Below are positions 24,371 to 34,008 of a stretch of 64,000 nucleotides of DNA, piece by piece (position 1 is the first letter of the stretch; every line of letters begins with the position of its first letter). The stretch is taken from positions 496,001 through 560,000 of the forward strand of contig NZ_JAHUWJ010000001.1 of NCBI RefSeq assembly GCF_019219075.1, given 5' to 3'. A model generated the notes under the pieces. The model was not told the origin of the DNA. It ran no database searches and worked only from the letters and a program-made list of their open reading frames with translations. The stretch comes from Chitinophaga sp. sic0106. Its GTDB lineage: Bacteria > Bacteroidota > Bacteroidia > Chitinophagales > Chitinophagaceae. The position numbers and the translations under genes are program-made.

Positions 24371-25969
24371 TTACAGTACTATATTCTGCAACAGTTCACA
24401 TTTGTACGGGTAATCAGTATTGAAATGCAGGCCACGGCTTTCTTTGCGGAAGGCTGCACCTTTAACAATCAGGTATCCTACGGTGATCATATTTCGTAGC
24501 TCACATAGCTGGGGAGATACTTCTGTTTTTTCGTACAAGTCTTCCGTTTCTTCATGGAGCATATCCAGGCGGCGTATGGCTCTCTGCAACCGCACATCTG
24601 TGCGTACAATGCCCACATAGTCGCTCATAATCTGTTTCAGCTCCTTCAGGCTTTGTGTAATGAGAATCATTTCCTTTGGCGCCGTGGTGCCACGTGCATC
24701 CCAGTCAGGTACACTATCCCGGAATGGAATACTGTCGATTTTACTGGTGGCATCCATAAAGCAGCGGTGTGCAAATACCATGGCTTCCAGCAGGGAGTTG
24801 GAGGCCAGCCTGTTGGCACCATGCAAACCTGTGCTCGCGCATTCGCCGCAGGCATACAGGTTACGGATAGAGGTGAGGCCCCACTCGTTGGTTTTGATCC
24901 CGCCACAGCTGTAATGCGCCGCAGGGGCAACAGGTATCATCTGCTGCTGCACGTCGATGCCGGCGGCTATACAGGTTTCGTAGATATTCGGAAAATGATG
25001 GACAAACTTCTCTATATCCATATGCCTGCAATCCAGGTATACATACTCGGTACCGGTGATCTTCATTTCGCTGTCGATCGCACGGGCCACAATATCACGG
25101 GGCGCGAGTGACAAGCGCGGATCATACTTATGCATAAAATCTTCGCCGTGAATATTCCGGAGTATGCCACCATCGCCGCGAACGGCTTCGGTGATCAGGA
25201 ATGACGGGCTAACACCAGGCTGGTACAATGCCGTAGGGTGGAACTGGATGAACTCCATGTTCTCAATGCGGCCCTTGGCGCGGTATACCATTCCAATGCC
25301 ATCGCCGGTAGCAATGGTAGGGTTGGTAGTGCTGCGGTATACCTGGCCGTTTCCGCCGGTAGCCAGCAGCGTTATTTTGGATAAGATCTTTTCGATTTCG
25401 TTCGTCTTGCGGTTGAGCACATACACACCGTAGCACTCAATGTCCGGGGTGGACTTAGTCACCAGGAATCCCAGGTGGTGCTGTGTGATCAGATCAATCA
25501 CGAAGCAATGGGTTACCAGCTCTATATTTGGCCGCTGGTGAATAGCTTCCAGCAAGGCTCTTTCTATCTCTTTTCCGGTAATGTCCTTGTGGTGGATCAC
25601 CCGGAAAACGGAATGTCCGCCTTCACGGCCAAGGCTGAAGTCGCCATTGGCAGTTTTATCGAAATTGGCTCCCCACTCAATGATTTCATTCACCCTTTCC
25701 GGTCCTTCGGTTACTACAATCTCCACGATGCGGGGATTGCACAATCCGTCGCCGGCTACCAGTGTATCATCGATGTGCTTTTCGAAACTATCGTTTTCCA
25801 GATCGTTCACTACCGCCACGCCACCTTGTGCATACTTGGTGTTCGTTTCATCCTCCCTGCTCTTGGTAATGATGGTTATTTTTTTGTCAGGACACTGCTG
25901 AGATACTTTCAGCGCATATGTTAGTCCTGCAATACCCGATCCTATGACAAGAAAATCTGTTTGCTGCAT
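24371..25969 (-). CDS. nadB: L-aspartate oxidase
   Basis: First step of de novo NAD synthesis: FAD-dependent oxidation of L-aspartate to iminoaspartate, passed to NadA. 532 residues from the ATG at 25969, chosen because the FAD-binding DFLVIGSGIAGLTYALKV then starts at residue ~5 and a -7 element precedes it; a longer in-frame extension has no family similarity. Other motifs: ARRSTTNP-like TNPTIATGDGIGMVYRAKG, EFIQFHPTALYQPG, ACGECASTGLHGANRLASNS. nadA and nadC are not in the window. Confidence 0.96.
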   Translation of the reverse strand: MQQTDFLVIGSGIAGLTYALKVSQQCPDKKITIITKSREDETNTKYAQGGVAVVNDLENDSFEKHIDDTLVAGDGLCNPRIVEIVVTEGPERVNEIIEWGANFDKTANGDFSLGREGGHSVFRVIHHKDITGKEIERALLEAIHQRPNIELVTHCFVIDLITQHHLGFLVTKSTPDIECYGVYVLNRKTNEIEKILSKITLLATGGNGQVYRSTTNPTIATGDGIGMVYRAKGRIENMEFIQFHPTALYQPGVSPSFLITEAVRGDGGILRNIHGEDFMHKYDPRLSLAPRDIVARAIDSEMKITGTEYVYLDCRHMDIEKFVHHFPNIYETCIAAGIDVQQQMIPVAPAAHYSCGGIKTNEWGLTSIRNLYACGECASTGLHGANRLASNSLLEAMVFAHRCFMDATSKIDSIPFRDSVPDWDARGTTAPKEMILITQSLKELKQIMSDYVGIVRTDVRLQRAIRRLDMLHEETEDLYEKTEVSPQLCELRNMITVGYLIVKGAAFRKESRGLHFNTDYPYKCELLQNIVL

Positions 25970-25976
25970 AAGGCAA

Positions 25977-25984
25977 CAAAAGTA
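25977..25984 (-). promoter_or_regulatory. -7 promoter element of nadB
   Basis: TACTTTTG on the minus strand, perfect match, exactly 7 bases before the ATG. This predicts an mRNA with almost no 5' leader. Confidence 0.6.
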
Positions 25985-26009
25985 CGAATTAAGCTGAAAG
26001 CTAATAGCC

Positions 26010-26723
26010 CTAAATTGAGGAGTGGCTCTTCTGTAATAACGGGTTGAAATACAGCACTGCACCGGTTACCAGCAGCCACTGCGCCAGGCCGTAGGTAACC
26101 ATCACCAGCACGCCGTTGGCAGGCAGTGGCGTCATAAATTTTCCCACCGCAATCAGGCTGTCGGATATAAGGAACAGCACCGCCCCGGTGATGCAGTAGG
26201 CCCCTGCCCGCTGCCAGCTCAGGTGAAAGGCATGCAGGCTGCTTTGCACAGTGATGCTTAACGTAATTGCATATATAATCACGGGGATCTTCAGAGCGCC
26301 CAGCACCGGCATCAAATAAATAATAAAACCGATCAAAAATGCCGCATGCAGAAAAATCCAGAGGTACCTACACAAAGGCACGGGTGGATTACTATACCGT
26401 ATCTTCAAAAAGAAACTGATGTACATCACATGCGCCAGTAAAAAACTACCCAGCCCGCCCAGGAAAAAGGTAGGATGCTGGTGGTCAAACATCAGCAATA
26501 CATCCCCCCAGAAAGAGAAAAATAAAGCGAGTAAAAGAAAGATCAGATAACTGCGTTTTATGTACCCCCTTTCAGACAACACGAAAATGGCCAAAACGAC
26601 CGTGAGCAATGGCTTGGTAACGTAGCGGGGAACTGGCAATTGCTGCGCAGTAAATATAACGTCTAGCAGTAAAATAATACTATATACCCATAGCCATTTG
26701 GAACGAAAGAGGGGAGCCATCAT
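26010..26723 (-). CDS. Lysoplasmalogenase (YhhN family)
   Basis: 237 residues, about eight hydrophobic segments. YhhN/TMEM86 proteins hydrolyse the vinyl-ether bond of lysoplasmalogens in the membrane. Recognisable parts are RSYLIFLLLALFFSFWGDVLLMF and LISDSLIAVGKFMTPLP, the two conserved Asp-containing helices. The start is taken at the first of two adjacent ATGs (26723), 4 bases after the histidine-kinase stop; an upstream in-frame extension would lie inside that gene. It is the last gene of the regulator-kinase-YhhN run. Confidence 0.87.
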   Translation of the reverse strand: MMAPLFRSKWLWVYSIILLLDVIFTAQQLPVPRYVTKPLLTVVLAIFVLSERGYIKRSYLIFLLLALFFSFWGDVLLMFDHQHPTFFLGGLGSFLLAHVMYISFFLKIRYSNPPVPLCRYLWIFLHAAFLIGFIIYLMPVLGALKIPVIIYAITLSITVQSSLHAFHLSWQRAGAYCITGAVLFLISDSLIAVGKFMTPLPANGVLVMVTYGLAQWLLVTGAVLYFNPLLQKSHSSI

Positions 26724-26727
26724 ATGG

Positions 26728-28068
26728 TTAAATATTGAGGATGATAGAAAACGTAGAACCGTTGCCGTTAGTGGCGGGACTGCTTGCCCGCAGCTGGCCG
26801 CCATGCAGTTGTACAATTTGTTGCGACAGACTTAATCCTATGCCCGATCCTTTCTTTTTTGTAGTGAAGAAAGGAATGAAAATCTTTTCCATGGCGGCTT
26901 CATCTATCCCTGGCCCGTTGTCAGTCACTTCAATGTGGAGCAGGCCGGTGCCCGGCTGATACACCTGCATGGTAATAGCCGGATCTGGCGTGTGTTCCAG
27001 GGCATCCATCGCATTTTTTACCAGGTTAATCAGTACCATCTGCAATTGGGAAATGTCCGCATGTATCTCTGTTTGCTGAATATTAATTTCCAGAGAGAAA
27101 TGAATGCCCGCCTGCTTCAGGTCCGCCTGAAACAGATTGGCCACCGCAGTTACAAGCGAACGTATATTTATCACCGTGAACTGAGGTTCCGGAAGGGCAG
27201 TATAGTCACGGTAGGCGTTTACAAAGTTCATAATGCCCTTGCTGCGACTCTCCACTGTGTCCAGCGCTTCCTGCAGGTCAGCAATACCCTCTGCATTAGT
27301 GGCGCCCGGCGCAATGTCCAACGCTACAATTTCCTGCATGGTGCCAATGAGCGACACAATCGGCGTTACTGAATTCATGATTTCATGCCGCAGGATTTTA
27401 GTGAGGTTCTGCCAGGCATCCAGCTCCTTCTTTTGCAGTTCCGCATGAATGTTTTGGATAGAAATCAGTTTGATCAACCGCCCCTGCAAACGCAGGGCAG
27501 TAGCGTGTATGGATAACTGTTGCTGTTGTTTGGTAGCGTACAGCGATTTATTCCCGGAGGGTAATTGCAGCAAAAGCTCGTCCAGCCCGGGATGTGAAGC
27601 TTTCAGTTCCGACAGGTTGCGCAACCGGTAAATGTTGAGCAACCGAAAGGCGGCAGGGTTGATCAGTTCTATTTTTCCGGCAGCATCAAAGGAAATCACG
27701 CCGATACTAATATGCTGAATAATGGTATCGATATATTTCAGGTTCGCCTCTTTTTCCGCACGTGTTTGCCGGAAGGCTTCCAGCACTTCGTTGAATTGTT
27801 GATTCAACTGCTGAAAGCTTTTGCCAAGCTTATTGTCGCTACTGAAGCGGATAGAGAAATCCTGGTAACGGATAGACTCCAGGAACAGCGTCAGCTTGCG
27901 GTTGATGCGGTTCAGGTAATGATAGATGCCATACATCTGACCCAGTACCAGGGGGATACAGAGATAGGCAAGTACTTCGCTGAATCTGAAAAATAGCCAT
28001 GCCCCTGCGGTAATCGTTACGGCAAGCAGCACAACACGTATACAGAGGTTGATACTGAACCTGTTCAT
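26728..28068 (-). CDS. Sensor histidine kinase, NtrY-like
   Basis: 446 residues. Two N-terminal membrane helices (about 10-50), a linker, a PAS-like domain at about 100-175 (IIQHISIGVISFDAAGKIELIN), the dimerisation domain with phospho-accepting His near 228 (ILRHEIMNSVTPI), and the ATPase domain with VNLVKNAMDALE, DNGPGIDEAAMEKIFIPF and GSGIGLSLSQQI. Only ~30 residues separate the helices, so there is little periplasmic sensor. Nine bases downstream of the sigma-54 regulator gene, clearly its partner. Confidence 0.94.
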   Translation of the reverse strand: MNRFSINLCIRVVLLAVTITAGAWLFFRFSEVLAYLCIPLVLGQMYGIYHYLNRINRKLTLFLESIRYQDFSIRFSSDNKLGKSFQQLNQQFNEVLEAFRQTRAEKEANLKYIDTIIQHISIGVISFDAAGKIELINPAAFRLLNIYRLRNLSELKASHPGLDELLLQLPSGNKSLYATKQQQQLSIHATALRLQGRLIKLISIQNIHAELQKKELDAWQNLTKILRHEIMNSVTPIVSLIGTMQEIVALDIAPGATNAEGIADLQEALDTVESRSKGIMNFVNAYRDYTALPEPQFTVINIRSLVTAVANLFQADLKQAGIHFSLEINIQQTEIHADISQLQMVLINLVKNAMDALEHTPDPAITMQVYQPGTGLLHIEVTDNGPGIDEAAMEKIFIPFFTTKKKGSGIGLSLSQQIVQLHGGQLRASSPATNGNGSTFSIILNI

Positions 28069-28077
28069 GCAGTGTGG

Positions 28078-29430
28078 TTAAATGTTATATTTTTCCAGCC
28101 TGCGGTATAAAGCTGCTCTGCTGAGTCCCAGTTCCCTGGCGGCTTCTGTAATGTTTCCGCTGCACTTTTTCATTGCCTGTGTGATGATGTTTCGTTCCAT
28201 ATCTTCCAGGTTGTAGCCGGTGTCTGCCGCCTGATCATTTGCCTGGTTGTTTTTGGTGAATACGTCTTTCGGTTGCAGGGTTTTTCCTTGTGACAGGATC
28301 ACTGCCCTTTCTATGGCGTGTTGCAGTTCACGGATATTACCCGGCCATTCGTATTTCTGCAATTGCGTGATGAGCGCGTCGCTGAGACTATTAACAGGGC
28401 GTTTATATTTATCGCGGTAGATATTCAGGAAATGTTCTGCCAGCGGCACAATATCGTCTGTGCGTTCCCGTAGTGGGGGCAGGTGTATTTCGATGGTGTT
28501 GATCCTGAAGAGGAGGTCCTGGCGGAATTGTTGCTGGGTGGCCATTTGCGGCAGGTTTCTGTTGGTGGCGCAAATCAGTCGCACATCAATATTAACCAGT
28601 TTATTGGAACCTACTTTGGTCACATTTCTGTTCTGTAATACCGTCAGTAATTTAGCCTGGAAGGGGATGGTAATGTTTCCTATTTCATCCAGGAAGATGG
28701 TACCGCTGTTGGCTTCTTCAAACCTGCCTTTCCGGTCGTCGCGCGCGTCGGTAAAAGCACCTTTCACGTGACCGAACAGTTCACTTTCAAACAGGCTTTC
28801 GGAGATGGCGCCCAGATCCACGCTCACGAAGGGTTTATCGTTCCGGTGGGATTGCTGGTGGATATGCCTGGCCAGCATGTCTTTGCCGGTGCCGTTTTCA
28901 CCGAGGATGAGGATATTGGCATCGGTGCCGGCTACACGCGATACTGTTTCGAATACTTCCTGCATGGCGGGGCTCTTGCCTATCAGCAGGTTACCGCCGG
29001 CGCTGGCATGGGTGGTACCTGGTTTGGCGGTGGCGGCTATATGCTTGTGGTATGCCGACTGAATAGTGGCTACGAGTTTATCGTTTTCCCATGGCTTGAG
29101 CACGAAGTCGGCCGCACCGGCTTTAATGGCTCTCACGGCCATTTCCACGTCGCCATACGCTGTAAATAATACCACTGTTGACTGAGGTTTGATATCGAGA
29201 ATCTTATCCAGCCATTCAAAGCCTTCCTTTCCACTACTGAGGTCGCGGGTAAAATTCATGTCCAGCAAAATCACGTCGTAGTCGAAATTACTTATCAGGT
29301 AGGGTATTTTCTGGGGGTTCTTTTCGAAGTCAACCTGTTCAAAATGTCTTTTAAGAAGTAGGCGTGCGGCGCGTAAAACGTCTGCATCATCGTCTATAAT
29401 AAGAATTTTCCCCTGTTGCATTGTGGTCAT
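28078..29430 (-). CDS. Sigma-54-dependent response regulator, NtrC family
   Basis: 450 residues from the ATG at 29430; the frame runs further upstream but the receiver begins at GKILIIDDDADV just after this start. Receiver about 6-125 with phospho-Asp in VILLDMNF. AAA+ domain about 155-385 with GENGTGKD (Walker A), GHVKGAFTDA (the GAFTGA sigma-54 contact loop, last Gly replaced by Asp) and [10 protein letters not shown] (Walker B). FIS-type HTH at the end (ITEAARELGLSRAALYRRL). It diverges from the efflux adaptor gene, which has a sigma-54-like promoter, so that operon is the likely target. Confidence 0.95.
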   Translation of the reverse strand: MTTMQQGKILIIDDDADVLRAARLLLKRHFEQVDFEKNPQKIPYLISNFDYDVILLDMNFTRDLSSGKEGFEWLDKILDIKPQSTVVLFTAYGDVEMAVRAIKAGAADFVLKPWENDKLVATIQSAYHKHIAATAKPGTTHASAGGNLLIGKSPAMQEVFETVSRVAGTDANILILGENGTGKDMLARHIHQQSHRNDKPFVSVDLGAISESLFESELFGHVKGAFTDARDDRKGRFEEANSGTIFLDEIGNITIPFQAKLLTVLQNRNVTKVGSNKLVNIDVRLICATNRNLPQMATQQQFRQDLLFRINTIEIHLPPLRERTDDIVPLAEHFLNIYRDKYKRPVNSLSDALITQLQKYEWPGNIRELQHAIERAVILSQGKTLQPKDVFTKNNQANDQAADTGYNLEDMERNIITQAMKKCSGNITEAARELGLSRAALYRRLEKYNI

Positions 29431-29594
29431 AGCGGTGATATTGAGTGGGTATTGGCTACAATAATAAAGAATTTTTCTCCGCATGAAAGCAAAGATTTGA
29501 AAGTGTCCGAATGTGAACAAATGCTGTGCGGAACAGGACAGATTTTAAGGGAGGAGTGCGCTTTAATTAATTGATGTACAGATGATTATGTTAT

Positions 29595-29610
29595 TGGCAT
29601 ATGCATTGAC
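29595..29610 (+). promoter_or_regulatory. Sigma-54-like promoter before the efflux operon
   Basis: TGGCATATGCATTGAC: consensus TGGCAC-N5-TTGC with two changes (C to T after TGGCA, and the -12 C to A). GG-N10-GA spacing is right. It lies 32 bases before the adaptor start codon and next to an NtrC-type regulator gene. The -12 C is normally strongly conserved, so this is a candidate only. Confidence 0.45.
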
Positions 29611-29641
29611 TTCTACCGGACATCAAACTTTCCAACAAATC

Positions 29642-30889
29642 ATGGACAGAAAACTAGAAAAGAAATTTTGGACCAGAAAACGCCTCCTGCTGATAGGAGT
29701 GGGCAGTATAGCTGTACTGTTACTGGCATATAACCTCATCTTTGCAGATCACAGGGCAACCCTTAATGTTGAAAAGGAGAAAATTACCATTTCACCAGTT
29801 ACCAAAGGAACTTTTGATGTATACATTGCTGTAACAGCCGTGGTAATGCCTTTAAAAACTATTCGCCTCGATGCCATTGAAGGAGGGTATGTAAGTCATA
29901 AATACCTGGAAGGCGGCAGCATGGTGAAGGCTGGCGATTCTATCCTGAAGCTGGACAACCAGCGGTTGATGATGGACTTCGTAAATCATGAGACAGAGAT
30001 ATACCGTTTACAGAATGAGTTGCAGAATACCCGCCTGTCTATCCGGCAGCAGAAGTTCACCATGCAGCAAACGATGTATGAAATGGAGGCAAAGATTGCA
30101 GCCGCGCAGGATCTGTACGACCGGAACAAGCAGCTGGTAGATGAAAAGATAGTAGCACGGCAGGAGTTTAATAAAAACAAAATTGAGCTGGAAGGACTTC
30201 TCAAGCAAAGGGATATCCAGCAACAATCCCAGCAATACCAGGACGAAAATGCCGTACGGCAGATTGCCCAGCTGGAAGGTACACTGGTAAGAACGCAGCG
30301 TAATCTGGCATTGATGAAGGAGAACCTGAACAGCCTGATCGTACGTGCCCCGGTAGATGGTCAGTTATCCTCCATAGATGTGGAAGTAGGTTCCAGCATT
30401 ACTGCCGGCCAGAATCTGGGTCAGATCGATGACCTGAATGGATTTAAATTGCGTGCAGATATTGATGAACACTATGTTTCACAGGTTTTCTCCGGTTTAA
30501 AGGCCACCTTTGAGTTTGACGGTAAGAGCTATGAAATGATGGTGACCAAAGTTTATCCGGAGGTAAAGAATGGCCGTTTCCAGGCGGATCTTACCTTTGA
30601 AAAGCAAACACCGGAAGGCATCCGCCGCGGGCAGTCGAGCCCTATCCGGCTGGTACTGGGTAAGTCCAACGAAGCGATCCTGCTGCCGCTGGGCGGTTTC
30701 TTCTCCGACACGGGTGGTAACTGGGTGTATGTACTTGATAAGGATGGCAAACGTGCCGTTAAGCGTACCATCACGCTGGGCCGTAAAAACCCGCTGTTTT
30801 TTGAGGTGCTGGAAGGGTTGCAGCCTGGCGACAAGGTGATTACTTCTTCTTATGAAAGTTTTGGCAACAAAGATGTGTTAGCCTTTTAG
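29642..30889 (+). CDS. Efflux periplasmic adaptor (HlyD/MacA type), first copy
   Basis: 415 residues from the ATG at 29642; an earlier in-frame ATG at 29582 would place the sigma-54-like promoter inside the gene. Basic N-terminus, one membrane helix (about 14-32, RLLLIGVGSIAVLLLAYNL), then a barrel-sandwich half (DAIEGGYVSHKYLEGGSMVKAGDSIL), a long coiled-coil hairpin (about 95-200), the second half-motif (IVRAPVDGQLSSIDVEVGSS) and beta-barrel parts. Links an inner-membrane pump to TolC. First gene of adaptor, ATPase, ATPase, TolC, adaptor. Confidence 0.92.
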   Translation: MDRKLEKKFWTRKRLLLIGVGSIAVLLLAYNLIFADHRATLNVEKEKITISPVTKGTFDVYIAVTAVVMPLKTIRLDAIEGGYVSHKYLEGGSMVKAGDSILKLDNQRLMMDFVNHETEIYRLQNELQNTRLSIRQQKFTMQQTMYEMEAKIAAAQDLYDRNKQLVDEKIVARQEFNKNKIELEGLLKQRDIQQQSQQYQDENAVRQIAQLEGTLVRTQRNLALMKENLNSLIVRAPVDGQLSSIDVEVGSSITAGQNLGQIDDLNGFKLRADIDEHYVSQVFSGLKATFEFDGKSYEMMVTKVYPEVKNGRFQADLTFEKQTPEGIRRGQSSPIRLVLGKSNEAILLPLGGFFSDTGGNWVYVLDKDGKRAVKRTITLGRKNPLFFEVLEGLQPGDKVITSSYESFGNKDVLAF

Positions 30890-30924
30890 TAATATTATAT
30901 TCAGAATCCCATAAAAGTCTTTTT

Positions 30925-31614
30925 ATGATACGTACCGTTAACTTACAAAAGCTCTTTACCACTGAAGAAGTAGAAACAACAGCTTTGAATGGTATTAATA
31001 TGGAAATCCAGGATGGCGAATTTGTGGCCATCATGGGCCCTTCCGGATGCGGAAAATCGACCTTACTCAACATTATTGGATTACTGGATAATCCTACTGA
31101 CGGGGAGTATCATTTCTGGGGCAAGGAGGTGGCGCGCATGAGTGAGCGCCAGCGGGCCCAGTTGCGGAAGGGGGCTATCGGTTTCGTATTCCAGAGCTTT
31201 AACCTGATTGATGAACTGACCGTATACGAAAATGTGGAGTTGCCGTTGCTGTACCTGAAGGTGCCGGCGCCGGAGCGTAAGCAAAAAGTGGAGGAGGTGC
31301 TGGAGCGCATGAATATCATGCACCGCCGCAATCACTTTCCACAGCAGCTGTCAGGTGGTCAGCAGCAGCGTGTGGCCATTGCCCGCGCCGTGGTAGCCAA
31401 GCCTAACCTCATCCTGGCCGATGAGCCCACCGGTAACCTCGATTCCACCAATGGGGAAGAGGTGATGAAGTTACTGCAGGAGCTGAATAATGCCGGTACT
31501 ACACTGATCATGGTTACGCACTCGCCGTATGATGCAGGTTTTGCCCACCGGGTGATCAACCTGTTTGATGGCCGTGTGGTAACAGAAAATATTAAGGAGC
31601 AATTCCACGTATAG
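30925..31614 (+). CDS. ABC transporter ATPase, MacB/LolD type, first copy
   Basis: 229 residues, a single nucleotide-binding domain. Walker A GPSGCGKST, Q-loop [19 protein letters not shown] (the LolD/MacB-type phrase), signature LSGGQQQRVAIARA, Walker [15 protein letters not shown]-loop MVTHSPYDA. MacB-type ATPases power FtsX-like permeases that work mechanically with a periplasmic adaptor and TolC. No FtsX-like membrane domain is fused or adjacent. Starts 35 bases after the first adaptor gene. Confidence 0.95.
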   Translation: MIRTVNLQKLFTTEEVETTALNGINMEIQDGEFVAIMGPSGCGKSTLLNIIGLLDNPTDGEYHFWGKEVARMSERQRAQLRKGAIGFVFQSFNLIDELTVYENVELPLLYLKVPAPERKQKVEEVLERMNIMHRRNHFPQQLSGGQQQRVAIARAVVAKPNLILADEPTGNLDSTNGEEVMKLLQELNNAGTTLIMVTHSPYDAGFAHRVINLFDGRVVTENIKEQFHV

Positions 31615-31691
31615 GCCAGTACGTTACATAACTGCGTGTATTCCATCGCGTTAAATTTTCGAGTAGAATAACAAGTGAACAAGTAATCAGG

Positions 31692-31709
31692 GAGTGTGTC
31701 CACACACTC
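31692..31709. repeat. Inverted repeat between the two ABC ATPase genes
   Basis: GAGTGTGTCCACACACTC: 18-base perfect palindrome, about 30 bases before the second ATPase start. It could be an operator or a small mRNA hairpin; no T tract follows. Confidence 0.5.
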
Positions 31710-31737
31710 TGTCTATATAATTTGCAAAAATCAAACT

Positions 31738-32400
31738 ATGATACAGTTACAAGATATCTCCAAACACTATCCCGTAGGATTTGGAAAAAATGAAATTCTG
31801 AAGAATATCAACCTGACCATCCAGGAAGGTGAGTTTGTGTCGATCATGGGCCCTTCCGGTTCCGGTAAATCCACGCTGCTGCATATCCTTGGACTGCTGG
31901 AAGAACCATCTGCCGGGAGTTACCTTTTCCAGGGTGAGCGGGTAGACAGTATGAATGAAAAGAAACGCACCCAGTTGCACAGGGGCGCCATCGGTTTTGT
32001 ATTCCAGGCCTACCACCTGATCGACGAGCTGACGGTGTACGAGAATATTGAAACTCCTTTATTATATAAGAACGTGCCGGCATCCGAAAGGAAAAGCAAA
32101 GTGGCGGATATACTCGACCGCTTTAACATGGTGGCTAAGAAAGACCTTTTCCCCAGCCAGCTTTCGGGCGGGCAGCAGCAGCTCGTGGGTATTGCCCGCG
32201 CACTGGTGGCAGAACCGAAGGTGATCCTGGCCGATGAGCCTACCGGCAACCTGCATTCCGACCAGGCTAAAGTGATCATGGAGCTATTCAGCCAGCTAAA
32301 CAAACAGGATAAGATTACCATTGTACAGGTTACCCACTCCGATGTGAATGCCACCTACGGCAACACGATTATCCAGATACAGGATGGTATAATTCAATAA
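31738..32400 (+). CDS. ABC transporter ATPase, MacB/LolD type, second copy
   Basis: 220 residues. Start taken at ATG 31738, directly before [19 protein letters not shown]; an upstream in-frame GTG lies in the palindrome. Walker [11 protein letters not shown]-loop [19 protein letters not shown], signature [15 protein letters not shown] (Arg after QQQ replaced by Leu), Walker [15 protein letters not shown] close paralogue of the first ATPase, so the two may form a heterodimer. No permease gene follows. Confidence 0.95.
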   Translation: MIQLQDISKHYPVGFGKNEILKNINLTIQEGEFVSIMGPSGSGKSTLLHILGLLEEPSAGSYLFQGERVDSMNEKKRTQLHRGAIGFVFQAYHLIDELTVYENIETPLLYKNVPASERKSKVADILDRFNMVAKKDLFPSQLSGGQQQLVGIARALVAEPKVILADEPTGNLHSDQAKVIMELFSQLNKQDKITIVQVTHSDVNATYGNTIIQIQDGIIQ

Positions 32401-32516
32401 TAATAATCTGATAAAAAAAGATTATGTTGTACACTCAAATTTTGAGGTATGTCGCCATACCTACTAAAATTTTACCTTCCGTCAATAAGAAGAGGAAAGT
32501 ATCAATACAATTACTA

Positions 32517-32524
32517 TATTTTTG
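32517..32524 (+). promoter_or_regulatory. -7 promoter element of the TolC gene
   Basis: TATTTTTG, perfect match, exactly 7 bases before the ATG at 32532. Suggests a second, internal promoter with a very short leader for TolC and the second adaptor. Confidence 0.5.
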
Positions 32525-32531
32525 TAATGCT

Positions 32532-33983
32532 ATGAGATTATCCCGATATACAGGCTGGTGCCTGTTACTATTCATGTTTGCTAACATCTCACAAGCTGTA
32601 GCGCAGGATACGTGGAGTTTGCAACGTTGTGTTGATTATGCATTGCAACATAATATACAAGTAAGGCAACAGGACATACAGAAGCGTATGGCCGAGCTTA
32701 CCCTGAAGCAAAGCAAATTGAACAGAATTCCGTCTGTTAATGCCAGTTTAGGTGGGGCATACAACGAAGGTCGTAACCCCAGCCCTGAAACCAATACTTA
32801 TACGCAGCAATCCTTCACCTCGTTGAATGGTAGTGCCAACGTACAAGGTGATATTTTCAACTGGTTTGCGAAGCAACACCTGGTAAAGGCCAATACCTTT
32901 GATTTGAACGCCAATAATTTCCTGATGGACAAAGCCAGGAACGACCTCGCGTTTAATGTGGCCACCGCCTTCCTACAGATTTTGTTGAATATCGAACAGG
33001 TAAAAGTGAACGAGGTGCAGGTAAAACTCACCAACTCCAACCTGGGAAATACTAAGAAACTTGTTATCGCAGGATCTGTTCCGGAAAGTAACCAGGCCGA
33101 CCTGGAAGCGCAGCTGGCAACAGATAGCGTGAACCTGGTAACCGCTCAGAATAATGTTATCACATCTATTTTGCAGATGAAAGCCTATATGAACCTGGAC
33201 TTCGAAATTCCATTTCAGCCGGAGGTGCCAGAGAACATCTTTGATATGCCAATTGCCCATTTAAGTGAGATGGCGCCTGAAATGGTTTACAGTGCGGCCA
33301 CTACCACTTATCCATTATTGAAAGCGGACGATTCAAAAGTTCAGGCAGCAGAATATAGTTATAGGTCCACCAGGGCTGGATTATATCCGTCGCTGGGCTT
33401 CACTGCCGGTCTGGGATCATCCTTTGCCAATAACTTCAGAAGTCTGGATATAACAAAAGTTCAAAGATCAATAGACACAGTAGGTTACCTCGCCAGCGCG
33501 CCCACCCAGGCGGTGGTGAAAGAAGGGGCACACATACCTCCCAGCGCCTACTATATGACCCCATTTGGCGATCAAATCAGTAATAACTTCCAGCAGTTTA
33601 TTCAGTTAAACCTGCGCATCCCTATTTTCAATGGCTGGCAGGTAAGGGCCAATACCAGAAAAGCGCAGTTGAATGTAGAAAATGCTAAGCTGACTAAGGA
33701 ACTGGATGTGCAAAAGCTCAGACAGGATATTTACACTGCCCATGCCAACGCAGTGGCTGCCCTGCAGAAGTACACGGCATCTTCCAAAGGAGTGGATGCA
33801 GCTCAGAAAGCCTATGATTTTGCCACCAAACGTTTTAACCTTGGTCTGATGAATACCATCGACTATATTACCACACAAAGTAAGCTGTTCAGGGCCCAGA
33901 TCGACAAGGTTTCTGCACAATACGATTATATATTTAAAATGAAATTACTGGAGTTCTACAGAGATCAAAAGATATCGCTGTAG
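32532..33983 (+). CDS. TolC-family outer membrane efflux protein
   Basis: 483 residues from ATG 32532, which begins a signal peptide MRLSRYTGWCLLLFMFANIS with cleavage after AVAQ; the frame is open further upstream but that extension has no signal features. Two OEP repeats of long helices: SLQRCVDYALQHNIQVRQQD at the mature start, and LNLRIPIFNGWQVRANTRKAQ near the middle, a typical second-repeat start. Forms the outer-membrane exit duct as a trimer. Lies between the ABC ATPases and the second adaptor. Confidence 0.93.
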   Translation: MRLSRYTGWCLLLFMFANISQAVAQDTWSLQRCVDYALQHNIQVRQQDIQKRMAELTLKQSKLNRIPSVNASLGGAYNEGRNPSPETNTYTQQSFTSLNGSANVQGDIFNWFAKQHLVKANTFDLNANNFLMDKARNDLAFNVATAFLQILLNIEQVKVNEVQVKLTNSNLGNTKKLVIAGSVPESNQADLEAQLATDSVNLVTAQNNVITSILQMKAYMNLDFEIPFQPEVPENIFDMPIAHLSEMAPEMVYSAATTTYPLLKADDSKVQAAEYSYRSTRAGLYPSLGFTAGLGSSFANNFRSLDITKVQRSIDTVGYLASAPTQAVVKEGAHIPPSAYYMTPFGDQISNNFQQFIQLNLRIPIFNGWQVRANTRKAQLNVENAKLTKELDVQKLRQDIYTAHANAVAALQKYTASSKGVDAAQKAYDFATKRFNLGLMNTIDYITTQSKLFRAQIDKVSAQYDYIFKMKLLEFYRDQKISL

Positions 33984-34008
33984 TGCTTTTCAGGAAATAA
34001 ACTGCTTT

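Noticed and set aside
25970..26062. N-terminal extension of nadB
   Set aside because: It overlaps the lysoplasmalogenase end, holds the -7 element, and NadB proteins begin at the FAD-binding strand.
29582..29641. Longer start of the first adaptor
   Set aside because: It would place the sigma-54-like element inside the gene and adds polar residues before the membrane anchor.
31741..32400. Second ATPase as a recent duplicate of the first
   Set aside because: Same family and similar phrases, but the residues differ along the whole length and signature motifs diverge, so an old paralogue is more likely.
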